Positions 9,256-18,314 are shown, counted from the stretch's first letter. The stretch: 64,000 bases of DNA from Phormidesmis priestleyi BC1401 (GCF_001650195.1 NZ_LXYR01000015.1:39928-103927), one strand, 5' to 3'. The notes: generated by a model not told the origin, from the sequence alone. A program made the numbers and translations.

Positions 9256-12200
9256 ATGAGCGAATCTTCAAAAAACAAACCTGACGAATATGACTCGACC
9301 ACCGACTATCACTATCTCAAATTTGAGAATCGGTGCCTCCGGGGAAATGGTGATGACTTTCAAGAAATCTTTGAAGAGATCATGGTACGGGCTAGACCCG
9401 GAGAATTTGAGCGCGTTCGTCCATATGGGAGGTTTGGTGATCGCAAGTGTGATGGTTTGATCGAATCTGAAGGTATCATTTTTCAAGTCTACTCACCAGA
9501 TAAGTTAAAGCAGGCGGAAGTTCAAAAGAAGATCGATGAAGATCTTGAGGGTGCTGTTCAACATTGGAGTGACATTCTAAAGAAGTGGGTGTTCGTCTAC
9601 AACGCTAAGCGAGGAACATCTTCAGATATCAAGCTAACGCTGCAACAAAAACAGAAACAATATCCCGACATTGAGATTGATAGCTGGAGTAATGACTATC
9701 TTTGGGAAATCACTCGTGAATTGAGTCTTCAGCAGCGATCTGAGATTCTGGGTGCCTCGCCTCAATGGAACGTTGAGAAGCCAAAGAGCAAGGCTCACAT
9801 ACCAAATCTACCATTTCATTTTCTAAAGCGTTCCACAGATTTGGATACGCTCAAAAACTTGGTACTTTCTAGCTCAATCCAATCTACAGGTATCACCAGA
9901 AGTACTTTAAAGGTTGGTGTGTATGGGATGGGCGGCATTGGAAAGTCTGTTTTGGCTGCAATGCTAGCGCGAGATCCAGAAGTACGTGCCGCTTTCCCAG
10001 ATGGCATATTCTGGATAACACTGGGTCAAGAACCAATTTTGGCATTAAGGCAACTTGATCTGGCGCGCATCTTGGGTGATGCTTCCCTTCCATTTCAGGA
10101 TGTGCAGCAGGGTAAGATTCACCTAAGCCAGTTGTTAGGGGATAAAACGTGCCTGCTAATTTTAGATGATGTATGGAAAGCAGATCATGTTGCTGCATTC
10201 AATATTTTGGGTGAACAGAGTGGGCTTCTGTTCACAACACGAGATAGCAGCATTGTTAAAGCACTCAATGCGTCTGAGCATCGGGTGGATCTTTTAAGTG
10301 ATGATGAGGCGCTTGAATTATTGACAGCTTGTTCTGGACAGTGCCAAGAAACTCTACCGATCGAGGCGCATGAGATCGTGAAGGAATGCGGTAACTTACC
10401 GCTGGCTCTGTCTATGATTGGGGCGATCGCGAAGGCTAGACCTGATCGTTGGGATAATCTTCTGTATAAGCTCCAAAATGCTGATCTAGACAAAATTCGA
10501 CACGAGTTCCCTGATTATCCCTATCCAGATTTGCTTAAAGCAATTCAGGTTAGTGTAAATGCACTAGAACCAGCAGTAAAGGTACGCTATCTCGATTTTG
10601 CAGTTTTCCTAGAAGATACCGCAATTCCTGAAACCACTTTGAGAACGTTTTGGGAACCAGAAGGACTGGATGAGTATGATACTCAGGATGTCATTGATAC
10701 ATTGGTGGAGCGATCTCTAGCTCGATGGGATGAAGCTGGTAATTTAACAATTCATGATCTTCAGTATGATTATGTAAGAAAACAAAACTCTGATTCGACT
10801 GCACTTCACAACAGACTCTTAGATGCTTATGCGACTCACTGTATTAATGGATGGTATACAGGGCTAAATGATGGATATTTTTTTGAAAATCTGACTTTTC
10901 ACTTAATAAAGGCGGAACGTAAAGAAGAACTTTATCGCTTACTTGTTGGATCACCGGACTGGATGGAGGCTAAATTTATCAACTGTAGAGGTGACTCATC
11001 CTACGTTGCTGATATAAAGATGGCAATAGACGAACTCAATAACTCATCGGATGCCAGTCAACTTCTAGTTCTGGTGAGATTAAATGCTGCCCATCAAGTA
11101 GTGTATGAGCGGAGTAGTCAATACGATAATGATTATTTAGAAATTCTAGCTTGGTTGGGACGTGAGGCAGAGTCTATAAGCCATGCCCGTCTTACTCTTG
11201 ATATAAACCGAAGATATATCAAACTGCTTGCAATTTATGATGCCCTGCGAAAGCGAGGGAAAGATACTTCCGCGTTGCTTGATGAACTTTGGCAAACTGC
11301 ACGACTCACTCAAAACAATGGGCATGAACCTATCGATACATGGGCTTTGGGGGGAGTAGCTGTACGGTTGTACGCTTCTGGTAGGCAAGAGGACGCTAAC
11401 TTAGCTCTTGCAGAAGCCGAGGTAACCGCATTAAAACCCAATCCTGATTGGCTATATTACGTCCTGGGACAACGAAATCCAGATAGCAGAGCAACTGATG
11501 TTCAAGCTAAAGATGAAAGCAAGATTTTTACTCGCGATTGGCTTCGAGTAGAAGCAATTAGACAATTAGCAATAGCTTTTTCTCAATGTGGCAACAATAG
11601 CGAAGCTTTTAAAGCTCTTAAAAAAGCCAAACAGATTGCAGTTAACCTTGATGATAGCCAGCAGTCTGGCTCATATAAAACCAAAGTACAACTGCTTGAG
11701 AGAATTGGATTATCTATGGTTAGAGCGGGCTATTTAGAAGATGCTAAATCAACTCTTCATCTAGTCATAGATGAAAGTAATTCAGCAGAAATATGGCGCA
11801 ATTTAGGGCTGGAACTTAGTAAGATGCCAAGCTGTCAGATTGAAATCAAAGATGCTTTTAGGAAAGCAGAGAGATCAATCTACAGAACAGAGGATAAGTA
11901 TTTACAAGTAACTCAAATTGCATACCTGGCAGTGGCACTAATTCAAGCAGGAGAACCTTACAGAGAAAAGGCAGTTAGTAATTTCAATCAAGCACTTCTG
12001 CTTGCCGAAACATTTGACGAAGAATATCAAAAAACACAAGCTCTAAAAGCTTTAGTAAATGCTTATGCTCAAGCAGGTTACTTTATAGAGGCAAAAGAAG
12101 CTCTACAAAAAATTAACCACTACGATAAATCTTGGGCTTTGAGAGATTTAGCAGTAAAAATGGCTGCGGCAGGGTTCCCTGAAGCTGAGAAAACTGCACG

Positions 12201-12984
12201 AACAATCTCTGATAGAGATGAACAAGTAGAAGCATTAGTAGGATTAGCCCTCACTTTTGCTCGCTCAGGTAATATCGAAGATGCAAGTAGAATTTTTTAC
12301 GAAGTTCAAGAGAAAGCTAATCCATCGTTCGCTGAGAAACATCTAGATTCTAGGCTGCTACACGATATAGCATTAGCTTTGATTGAAGCTAAGGAGTTCT
12401 CAAAGGCTGAGAGCGTCATTGAATCTATTCATATTGATCCAGCTAACGGATATAAAATATTTCAAGGTGATGCTTGGCGCAAAATAGATGTAATGATTGA
12501 GTTTGCTTTATCACTTACTCAATCAGGTAATGCCAGAAGATCGCGACAGGCTTTTAACAATGCAGAGGATATGTTGGAAAGACTTGAGATTAAAGAAGAT
12601 AAGTTAAAGCTGTATAAAAAACTAAAGCTTACATTAATTAACGCCAATTATCTAGAGGAAGCTAATAAAGTCTCTAAGAAAATCGCAAAAACGTTTAAAC
12701 AGGATGTTGAAATTCGACTTTTTGTACCTGTTAACGTCTCAGATATAGAAGCGAAAGAGAAGTCTACTAGTCAATTGCTTTTTGAGGGGAATATTAAAGA
12801 AGCCTTTTCTGAATTAGTTTGTCAAAGCTTAATTGGCTTTCTGTGCAGTCTGTCAAAAGAGGCAGCAGCCTTTGAGAGTATAGAAAAAGGGTTATCAATA
12901 GCGGTATTAAAAGAAGCGCTTTACATTGCAACTTGGAAACGCCCAAATTATCAAAAAATTTATGAACTTATACGATCTATATAA
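9256..12984 (+). CDS. STAND (NB-ARC) NTPase with novel-type N-terminal domain and TPR-like C-terminus
   Basis: A 1242-residue three-part protein. Residues 1-165 form an alpha/beta domain with the conserved string RPYGRFGDRKCDGL (55-68), then a hydrophobic strand ending FQVYSP. This recalls PD-(D/E)XK-like folds, but Tyr stands where the catalytic Lys would be. It also recalls the domain seen in ABC-three-component conflict systems. Residues 190-510 are an NB-ARC module: Walker A GMGGIGKS (224-231), Walker B LLILDDVW (300-307), the sensor strand GLLFTTRD, GNLPLAL (379-385) and an IHD (MHD-like) triad near 499. Residues 540-1242 are repeated helical hairpins of TPR type that could sense a ligand. 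This is the architecture of Avs-like bacterial immune receptors. Codons are more AT-rich than in the neighbours. Confidence 0.85.
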   Translation: MSESSKNKPDEYDSTTDYHYLKFENRCLRGNGDDFQEIFEEIMVRARPGEFERVRPYGRFGDRKCDGLIESEGIIFQVYSPDKLKQAEVQKKIDEDLEGAVQHWSDILKKWVFVYNAKRGTSSDIKLTLQQKQKQYPDIEIDSWSNDYLWEITRELSLQQRSEILGASPQWNVEKPKSKAHIPNLPFHFLKRSTDLDTLKNLVLSSSIQSTGITRSTLKVGVYGMGGIGKSVLAAMLARDPEVRAAFPDGIFWITLGQEPILALRQLDLARILGDASLPFQDVQQGKIHLSQLLGDKTCLLILDDVWKADHVAAFNILGEQSGLLFTTRDSSIVKALNASEHRVDLLSDDEALELLTACSGQCQETLPIEAHEIVKECGNLPLALSMIGAIAKARPDRWDNLLYKLQNADLDKIRHEFPDYPYPDLLKAIQVSVNALEPAVKVRYLDFAVFLEDTAIPETTLRTFWEPEGLDEYDTQDVIDTLVERSLARWDEAGNLTIHDLQYDYVRKQNSDSTALHNRLLDAYATHCINGWYTGLNDGYFFENLTFHLIKAERKEELYRLLVGSPDWMEAKFINCRGDSSYVADIKMAIDELNNSSDASQLLVLVRLNAAHQVVYERSSQYDNDYLEILAWLGREAESISHARLTLDINRRYIKLLAIYDALRKRGKDTSALLDELWQTARLTQNNGHEPIDTWALGGVAVRLYASGRQEDANLALAEAEVTALKPNPDWLYYVLGQRNPDSRATDVQAKDESKIFTRDWLRVEAIRQLAIAFSQCGNNSEAFKALKKAKQIAVNLDDSQQSGSYKTKVQLLERIGLSMVRAGYLEDAKSTLHLVIDESNSAEIWRNLGLELSKMPSCQIEIKDAFRKAERSIYRTEDKYLQVTQIAYLAVALIQAGEPYREKAVSNFNQALLLAETFDEEYQKTQALKALVNAYAQAGYFIEAKEALQKINHYDKSWALRDLAVKMAAAGFPEAEKTARTISDRDEQVEALVGLALTFARSGNIEDASRIFYEVQEKANPSFAEKHLDSRLLHDIALALIEAKEFSKAESVIESIHIDPANGYKIFQGDAWRKIDVMIEFALSLTQSGNARRSRQAFNNAEDMLERLEIKEDKLKLYKKLKLTLINANYLEEANKVSKKIAKTFKQDVEIRLFVPVNVSDIEAKEKSTSQLLFEGNIKEAFSELVCQSLIGFLCSLSKEAAAFESIEKGLSIAVLKEALYIATWKRPNYQKIYELIRSI

Positions 12985-13038
12985 AAATTTACTTTTCAAA
13001 ATTGTCATTATTTATTACAAGAAATAGGAGAAATATCA

Positions 13039-13275
13039 ATGAGTAGCCCAATTATTACGAAAGTCATTGAAGAAATGAGCGACTTACCTGATGATATACA
13101 ACAGCAGGTTTTAGAGTTTGTTGTGACTCTGCGACAGCAACATACACAAACAACTGGTAATGCATGGGATGTGCTGGAATCTCTCACTGGAACCGTTGAA
13201 GCCCCTGCCGATTGGTCAGCCGAACATAATCATTACCTCTACAGCACACCCAAACGCCAAAAAGCTGACTTATGA
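13039..13275 (+). CDS. DUF2281-like antitoxin
   Basis: A 78-residue protein starting MSSPIITKVIEEMSDLPDDI, with the leucine-rich helix QQVLEFVVTLRQQ typical of the DUF2281 antitoxin-like family. A short disordered middle and a WDVLESLTGTVEAPADWS segment follow, commonly seen in cyanobacterial toxin-antitoxin antidotes. Its stop codon overlaps the next start by four bases (ATGA). It starts 54 bases after the STAND stop with its own GGAG ribosome site, so it may share that transcript. Confidence 0.65.
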   Translation: MSSPIITKVIEEMSDLPDDIQQQVLEFVVTLRQQHTQTTGNAWDVLESLTGTVEAPADWSAEHNHYLYSTPKRQKADL

Positions 13276-13592
13276 GCAGCGATCGTCTATTCTTCACTGC
13301 CCAAACTCCGCTTAATTGCAGCATTCGCGTCACCGTTGCCTACTGGAACATCATCACCCAGATCAAACACCCAATCATGAACGGGCAGGAATCAGCAGTA
13401 CAGGCGACTCTAACCCAACCTAATGAAATCCGCCGCAGCCGCAGTGATCCAAATGTTTACCTGTTTTACAAACTTCAGCGAGAAAAACGATGGCTCTGTG
13501 CCGTTATCAGACAACTCAACGGAGAAGGCTTCTTGATTACCACCTATCCCACTGATGCAGTTAAAGAAGGAGAAACGATATGGCAGAAGTGA
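13272..13592 (+). CDS. DUF4258-like putative toxin
   Basis: A 106-residue basic protein. From about residue 24 (YWNIITQIKHPIMNGQE), the order strand, helix, arginine-rich RRSRSDPNVYLFYK, then WLCAVIRQLNGEGFLITTYPTD, matches the small DUF4258-type proteins. These behave as mRNA-targeting toxins of the RelE-like class or unknown enzymes. The first 23 residues are less typical and the true start may be internal. It overlaps the preceding and following genes by 4 and 13 bases, so all three are translated as one unit. Confidence 0.6.
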   Translation: MSSDRLFFTAQTPLNCSIRVTVAYWNIITQIKHPIMNGQESAVQATLTQPNEIRRSRSDPNVYLFYKLQREKRWLCAVIRQLNGEGFLITTYPTDAVKEGETIWQK

Positions 13593-13792
13593 AAGTTTAT
13601 TACGATCAAGTGGGTAATACCTTAACCGTCTGGTTTGGCGATCCCCAGGATGAATACACCTCTGAAGAAACCGGAGATGAAGTGATCTTGATGAAAGATC
13701 GCAACGGGCAAGTCATCGGCTTTGAAAAACTCAACTACACCATTCCATCCACCACAAATCTCAAAATTTCCTTTGAAACGGCAAATGCATGA
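13580..13792 (+). CDS. DUF2283 family protein
   Basis: A 70-residue beta-rich protein, MAEVKVYYDQVGNTLTVWFGD followed by ETGDEVILMKDRNGQVIGFEKLNY. This is the complete DUF2283 fold: a hydrophobic strand pair with the turn D-x-x-G-x-V-I-G-F-E. DUF2283 genes are regularly found directly after DUF4258 genes and are thought to be their antitoxin partner. Here the start overlaps the DUF4258 end by 13 bases. Confidence 0.8.
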   Translation: MAEVKVYYDQVGNTLTVWFGDPQDEYTSEETGDEVILMKDRNGQVIGFEKLNYTIPSTTNLKISFETANA

Positions 13793-13826
13793 TAGTGATT
13801 CCTTCGGAGAGCTTCGCTAACGCCCT

Positions 13827-14050
13827 TCATCTTTCACCCGTCAACCTGCGATCGCCAACTTCCGACCTTTGATCATGGAATGTTGGGTTGCGATCGCCAA
13901 ACTTCGCCTTCAGAGCTTGAACATCTGCCTTTGCTATGCAACGCTTCACGAACAAACCTCGGAACTTCAACTTCGGAGCCTGAAACTTTGACCTCAAAAC
14001 TTCAACCTTGAGCTTCAAAGCCTGAAACTTGAAGATCTTTACAGTTCGAT
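13827..14050. repeat. low-complexity repeat, right flank of the STAND locus
   Basis: Pyrimidine-rich non-coding stretch with two adjoining units of about 36 bases (from 13961 and 13997), each reading ACTTCAAC...AGCCTGAAACTT, plus scattered TTTGACCTCAAA and GCGATCGCCAACTTC words. A minus-strand frame can be read through it, but its Leu/Lys/Phe-repeating translation is a by-product of the repeat. The orientation is opposite to the related repeat at 9001-9220. Confidence 0.6.
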
Positions 14051-14117
14051 CGGGTCTTAAATCTGGTTTTTGGCTTTGAGTTGCAGATAGCGATCGACCC
14101 ACGGTTCTGCAATATCG

Positions 14118-14453
14118 TCAGTCGGGCAAGAAGAAATCGGGCGCGTCTTCATCAATTGAGAGGGCATGGTTGCGACAATAAAGCTCTAAATCTAAGCGGC
14201 TGATCGAGCGTTCGGTCGGGTTAGAAAAGAAGGCTTTGACTCGAATATAGCGCCGCAACCCTTCTGCACTGGCATCTTCGGCGGTCGCGTCTTTAAAGTC
14301 TTCTGGAAAGGTGTCGGTGACTTTGATCCACGCCTCTTGTAAAATCGCTTCAATTTCATCACTGGGCGATGAGTCGAGCAGGTCTTCAAGCCCTTCTAGA
14401 ACGTCGATCGCTTTCAATATTTGCGGAGTAATTTCTGAACTGGAATTAGCCAT
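14118..14453 (-). CDS. conserved hypothetical acidic protein
   Basis: A 111-residue acidic, mostly helical protein beginning MANSSSEITPQILKAIDVLEGLEDLL. Phe/Trp-containing helices follow (EAWIKVTDTFPEDFKDAT, YIRVKAFFSNPTERSISRLDLELYCRNHAL). No transmembrane or signal segment is visible. I recognise no named family. The protein looks like a real soluble adaptor-type protein of cyanobacteria. It stands alone, with about 290 bases of AT-rich upstream region. Confidence 0.65.
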   Translation of the reverse strand: MANSSSEITPQILKAIDVLEGLEDLLDSSPSDEIEAILQEAWIKVTDTFPEDFKDATAEDASAEGLRRYIRVKAFFSNPTERSISRLDLELYCRNHALSIDEDAPDFFLPD

Positions 14454-14746
14454 TCACGTCAATCTCAAATGAAAACAGAGGTTAGATACCTGAGTAAGGG
14501 GCGTTCTATGATTGTATTCGATCGCAGATTCTGGCTCGATCGAGTCTGCATTCGATAAAGGTTACATTTTTAGTCACTTTGTTTCGGGCAGATCCCAAGA
14601 ATTGCAATACGACTTAGTTATTGTGGGTCTGTTTGACTTTTAAATTGCGAAAGTTGCGTTTTGCGTCATAAAAGTCTAACTTTCGCCAGAGACTACTACA
14701 CCAAAATGCACTAACGAGGACGCTCAGACATCAGGAGTGACCTCTC

Positions 14747-14899
14747 ATGGAACGTGTCTCGATCGATCTGATGATGCCGTTAATGCCTGATCTGAGCACG
14801 ATTCGCACACTGCGGCGCACCAATCCCAATCTTGAAGTAGTAGCAATGTTAATCCACACAGCCACCAATCAACGATCGAGAGCCGCCATTGATGCTTGA
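14747..14899 (+). pseudogene. response-regulator receiver domain remnant
   Basis: A 50-codon frame whose translation, DLMMPLMPDLSTIRTLRR then NPNLEVVAML, is the middle of a CheY-type receiver domain: the aspartate-containing D-x-M-M-P loop, following helix and beta-4. The normal N-terminal DD pair and the C-terminal Lys are missing. The end overlaps the 3' end of the aldo/keto reductase gene on the other strand. It is best read as a leftover of a hybrid kinase or regulator removed by deletion. Confidence 0.6.
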
Positions 14900-15855
14900 G
14901 GATAGCGATCGCCCGCTGTCGCATTTTTAGGCGCGATCGCATCTAAGCGATCGAGGTCTTCTGAGGTCAACTTAATCTCCACGGCTGCGACATTTTCTTC
15001 TAGATAAGTGCGGCGTTTTGTCCCTGGAATGGGAGCAATATCGTCGCCCTGAGCTAGAAGCCACGCCAGCGCCAACTGTCCGGGAGTCGCGTTTTTTTGA
15101 GATGCGATCTCTTTGACGCGATCGACCAGTTCGAGATTTTTATAAAAGTTTTCGCCCTGAAATCTAGGCAGATTTTTACGAAAATCATCGGCGGCAAAAT
15201 CATCGGGGCTAGTAATCTGTCCTGAGAGAAAGCCGCGACCCATCGGACTGTAGGGCACAAACCCGATTCCTAATTCGCGAATTGTGGGGAGAATTTCATC
15301 TTCGGGTTCACGAGTCCAGAGCGAATATTCTGACTGAAGGGCAGAGATGGGATGGACGACATGAGCGCGACGAATCGTGTTCGCAGCCGCTTCTGACAGC
15401 CCCAAATAGCGCACTTTGCCTTTGTGGACGAGTTCTGCCATTGCCCCGATCGTGTCTTCGATCGCGACGTTGGGATCGACGCGATGCTGATAATACAAAT
15501 CGATGTAGTCAACGTTTAAGCGTTTGAGTGACGCATCGCAGGCTTGACGCACATATTCAGGTTTGCCGTTGATGCCGCGAGAGGCAGGATCGTCACCGCG
15601 CTGAATGCCAAATTTAGTGGCGAGAATGACGCGATCGCGCTGCCCTTTCATTGCCTTGCCGACGAGTTGCTCGTTTGCCCCAATGCCATACATATCGGCA
15701 GTGTCGAGAAAGTTAACGCCTAGCTCTAGGGCGCGATGAATGGTGGCGATCGATTCGTTCTCATCAAGGGTGCCGTAGAATTCTGACATTCCCATACAGC
15801 CGAGTCCGAGTTCTGATACCGTAAGTCCTTGGCGACCCAATGTTCGTGTTTTCAT
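14869..15855 (-). CDS. aldo/keto reductase
   Basis: A 328-residue AKR of the AKR13/YakC-like group. It starts [20 protein letters not shown] and has the catalytic region DTADMYG (Asp/Tyr of the tetrad), the AKR His in [13 protein letters not shown]-binding [15 protein letters not shown] and a C-terminal [14 protein letters not shown] loop. It reduces aldehydes or ketones with NADPH, with no specific substrate deducible. It starts five bases after the end of the broken MerR-type gene on the same strand, so it was probably under that regulator's control. Confidence 0.92.
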   Translation of the reverse strand: MKTRTLGRQGLTVSELGLGCMGMSEFYGTLDENESIATIHRALELGVNFLDTADMYGIGANEQLVGKAMKGQRDRVILATKFGIQRGDDPASRGINGKPEYVRQACDASLKRLNVDYIDLYYQHRVDPNVAIEDTIGAMAELVHKGKVRYLGLSEAAANTIRRAHVVHPISALQSEYSLWTREPEDEILPTIRELGIGFVPYSPMGRGFLSGQITSPDDFAADDFRKNLPRFQGENFYKNLELVDRVKEIASQKNATPGQLALAWLLAQGDDIAPIPGTKRRTYLEENVAAVEIKLTSEDLDRLDAIAPKNATAGDRYPQASMAALDR

Positions 15856-15860
15856 GATAG

Positions 15861-16286
15861 TTAATTTCCGTTTTGAGAACTGTTTGCAAATTGATTGCGA
15901 GGGTTTCTAGTCTTTGAGTGACGCTGTTCAATTTCTTTATAGTTTTGAATCTTCTATTGAATCATCTCCAGGCTTTGAGTCAGTTCTTGAATACGTTGTT
16001 GAACTTCACGTTCGTGGGATTCCAAAAGTTCTCCACGTTCATTAAATACTTCGGGTTTTTGGCGCAGAGAAATTGCGTGGTTTCGTACTTATCGAATTGA
16101 CATCCCGGTTATTCTCGATTTTGTTAAGAATTCGATTAGAGTCATGTCGATAACTGAATAGCGTCGATGTCGATTTGCAGCCCGATCGATTGGCTCCAAA
16201 AGTTCGTTACGCTCGCAGTAGCGGAGCGTGTAGACACTCAACCTTGTGCGTTCAGAAACCTGTTGAATCGTGAGTTCTGCATTCAT
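15861..16286 (-). pseudogene. MerR-family regulator, frameshifted with a nonsense codon
   Basis: The 5' part (ATG at 16286, after an AAGGGG ribosome site) encodes a MerR helix-turn-helix: LTIQQVSERTRLSVYTLRY, then RRYSVIDMTLIEFLTKSRITGMSI. The frame ends at 16089. In another frame the missing coiled-coil half continues (RQKPEVFNERGELLESHE, then VQQRIQELTQSLEMIQ). It hits a TAG at 15954-15956 where Gln is expected and resumes KIQNYKEIEQRHSK up to TAA at 15861. One frameshift plus one nonsense codon therefore break an otherwise complete gene of about 140 codons, directly upstream of the aldo/keto reductase. Confidence 0.8.
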
Positions 16287-16413
16287 GCCCATCCCCTTAG
16301 CGGTTAGAGTGCGCTCTAAGTCAACCATATTTCATTCACACTTTCCCCTCCATTAGTTAGAGGAATTTGTAAGCTATGTCTTTAGAATGAGAGGAGTTCA
16401 ATGAGAGTTCGCT

Positions 16414-17967
16414 ATGTCGCAGTTTGTTGCTGATGTCGATCGAGTCATGGTTCCCCCAATGGATCAATACAATCAGGAGTTGATCAACAACGTCCATCCG
16501 CCCGATTGGGTGAATCCTGATCCGGCTCCTCGCTATGATTTGGTAGTGATTGGGGCAGGCGCAGCGGGATTGGTCACAGCAGCAGGGGCGGCGATTTTTG
16601 GGGCAAAAGTGGCTCTGATCGAGAAGCATTTAATGGGAGGCGACTGCACGATCGTCGGCTGTGTGCCCTCAAAGGCGATGATTCGATCGGCGCGAGTCGT
16701 CGCTGACATTCAAAGCGCGGCACGATTTGGCATTGGCACATCCGACGAGATTAAGATCGATTTTGCAGCGGTGATGAAGCGATTGCGACGGGTGAGAGCC
16801 GAGATTAGCCCCAATGACTCGGCAAAGAAATTTCAGCAAGACTATGGCGTGGATGTCTTTTTTGGCGAAGCGAAATTTACCAGTGCTGACACGGTGAGCG
16901 TTGCAGGCAAGAATCTAAAGTTTCGCAAGGCAGCGATCGCCACAGGTTCTCGTGCGGCGGAGTTGACGATCGACGGTCTCGCCGAAGCGGGATATCTCAC
17001 GAATGAAAACGTGTTTGAGTTAACCGAACGTCCCGATCGGCTGGGAGTAATTGGTGGCGGCTATGTAGGCTGTGAACTGGCACAAACCTTTCGACGACTC
17101 GGCTCGGAAGTCACATTATTCCAGCATGGTTCTCGCCTTTTGAGCCGTGCGGATGACGATGCAGCCGCAATTATCCAACAAGTATTTGACCAAGAAGGCA
17201 TTCAGTTGATTTTGCAATCTAAAATCACACACGTTGAGCGTCGGGGTGCCGAAAAAGTGATTCACTACGAATTAGACGGGAGAGAACACTCTGTCACCGT
17301 CGATGAAATTTTGGTCGGAGTCGGGCGATCGCCCAATGTTGAGAATCTGAACCTCGAAACAGTCGGCGTAGACTATGACCAAAGGCGCGGCGTGCTCGTC
17401 AACGATTATCTGCAAACGACGAATCCAAAAATCTATGCGGTGGGCGACATTTGCATGGAGTGGAAATATACTCACGCGGCAGATGCGGCAGCTCGAATTC
17501 TGATTCAAAATGCGCTGTTTGCCGTTCTCGGCTTGGGACGAAGAAAGCTGAGTTCGCTGGTGATGCCGTCCTGCACGTTTACCGATCCAGAAGTGGCAAC
17601 GGTTGGGATGTCGCTTAAAGAAGCCCAACAGAACGGCATTGAAGTCCATACTCTCTACGTGCCAATGAATAAAGTCGATCGAGCGATCATTGATGGTGAA
17701 ACAGAAGGATTTACGAAGATTTATCTACAAAAAGGAACCAGCAAAATAATCGGAGCGACGATCGTTACGAGACACGCTGGAGACATGATTAATGAAATCA
17801 CACTAGCAATGACTCACAAATTAGGAATCGGTGCGCTAGCGAGTACGATTCATCCTTACCCAACCCAAGCCGAAGCAATTCGCAAAGCGGCAGACGAGTA
17901 TAGCCGCGATCGCTTAACGCCGTTTATAAAAAAGCTGGCTTCTATCTGGATCAAGCTGAGACGATAA
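16414..17967 (+). CDS. FAD-dependent pyridine nucleotide-disulphide oxidoreductase (mercuric reductase-like)
   Basis: A 517-residue flavoprotein. It has an N-terminal extension of about 40 residues, the FAD dinucleotide fold VVIGAGAAGLVTAAGAA, the redox disulphide GGDCTIVGCVPSK (CxxxxC), a second NAD(P) fold IGGGYVGCELAQTF, the flavin-binding YAVGDI and the dimerisation-domain HPYPTQAE carrying the catalytic His-Glu pair. This is the group-I disulphide reductase pattern nearest to the mercuric reductase/LpdA relatives of cyanobacteria. The mercury-specific N-terminal HMA domain and C-terminal CC pair are absent, so mercury reduction is not supported. The physiological disulphide is unknown. 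Confidence 0.88.
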   Translation: MSQFVADVDRVMVPPMDQYNQELINNVHPPDWVNPDPAPRYDLVVIGAGAAGLVTAAGAAIFGAKVALIEKHLMGGDCTIVGCVPSKAMIRSARVVADIQSAARFGIGTSDEIKIDFAAVMKRLRRVRAEISPNDSAKKFQQDYGVDVFFGEAKFTSADTVSVAGKNLKFRKAAIATGSRAAELTIDGLAEAGYLTNENVFELTERPDRLGVIGGGYVGCELAQTFRRLGSEVTLFQHGSRLLSRADDDAAAIIQQVFDQEGIQLILQSKITHVERRGAEKVIHYELDGREHSVTVDEILVGVGRSPNVENLNLETVGVDYDQRRGVLVNDYLQTTNPKIYAVGDICMEWKYTHAADAAARILIQNALFAVLGLGRRKLSSLVMPSCTFTDPEVATVGMSLKEAQQNGIEVHTLYVPMNKVDRAIIDGETEGFTKIYLQKGTSKIIGATIVTRHAGDMINEITLAMTHKLGIGALASTIHPYPTQAEAIRKAADEYSRDRLTPFIKKLASIWIKLRR

Positions 17968-18240
17968 ACCGATTAACAAAAAACGCAACTTCGGGTTGTC
18001 TACAGCGAAAATGATTTAACCGTAAAAGACAAAGAGGCGTTGCTGAATAAAGGGTACAGATTTTCTTTCTCGACCTCAAATTAGCCCTGCCAATTTTGGG
18101 GGATTTAGGGGGCGAAAGATTTTAGCAATGACCGATCAACCGACTTGTGTAGACACAGCAGCTCCATTTGGGAGAGGGCAAGCTTCTTGCTCATCCCCAA
18201 ATTCAGCAGCGCCAAAACAACTTGGAAGACTACAAATTCT

Positions 18241-18314
18241 CAAACAAAAAGCCTCTGGACGTCTTGCCGTGTTTCGACTCCAGAGGCTCTTCGATTCGAT
18301 TTGCTCCTCACACC
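18241..18314 (-). ncRNA. candidate small RNA (Yfr2-like), copy 1
   Basis: Minus-strand unit of about 74 bases. It begins with GTGTGAGGAGC (18313-18303), then a short linker, then a hairpin with a nine-base perfect stem (18279-18287 with 18251-18259) whose loop holds CGAAACACGG (18276-18267), followed by five T (18250-18246). A TATTGT box lies about six bases before the 5' end. A second copy with the same element order lies at 55008-55077. The first word is the reverse complement of the published Yfr1 core ACTCCTCACAC except for one base. Assignment to the Yfr2 family is inferred from memory of the literature. Confidence 0.6.

Noticed and set aside
9256..9750. Calling the N-terminal STAND domain an active Mrr-type nuclease
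   Set aside because: The Asp-Gly strand pair fits, but the expected Glu/Gln-x-Lys triad reads Gln-Val-Tyr, so catalysis cannot be claimed from sequence.
13827..14102. Minus-strand frame with Leu/Lys/Phe-repeating translation
   Set aside because: The repeating translation follows from the non-coding direct repeats. No start signal or conserved domain.
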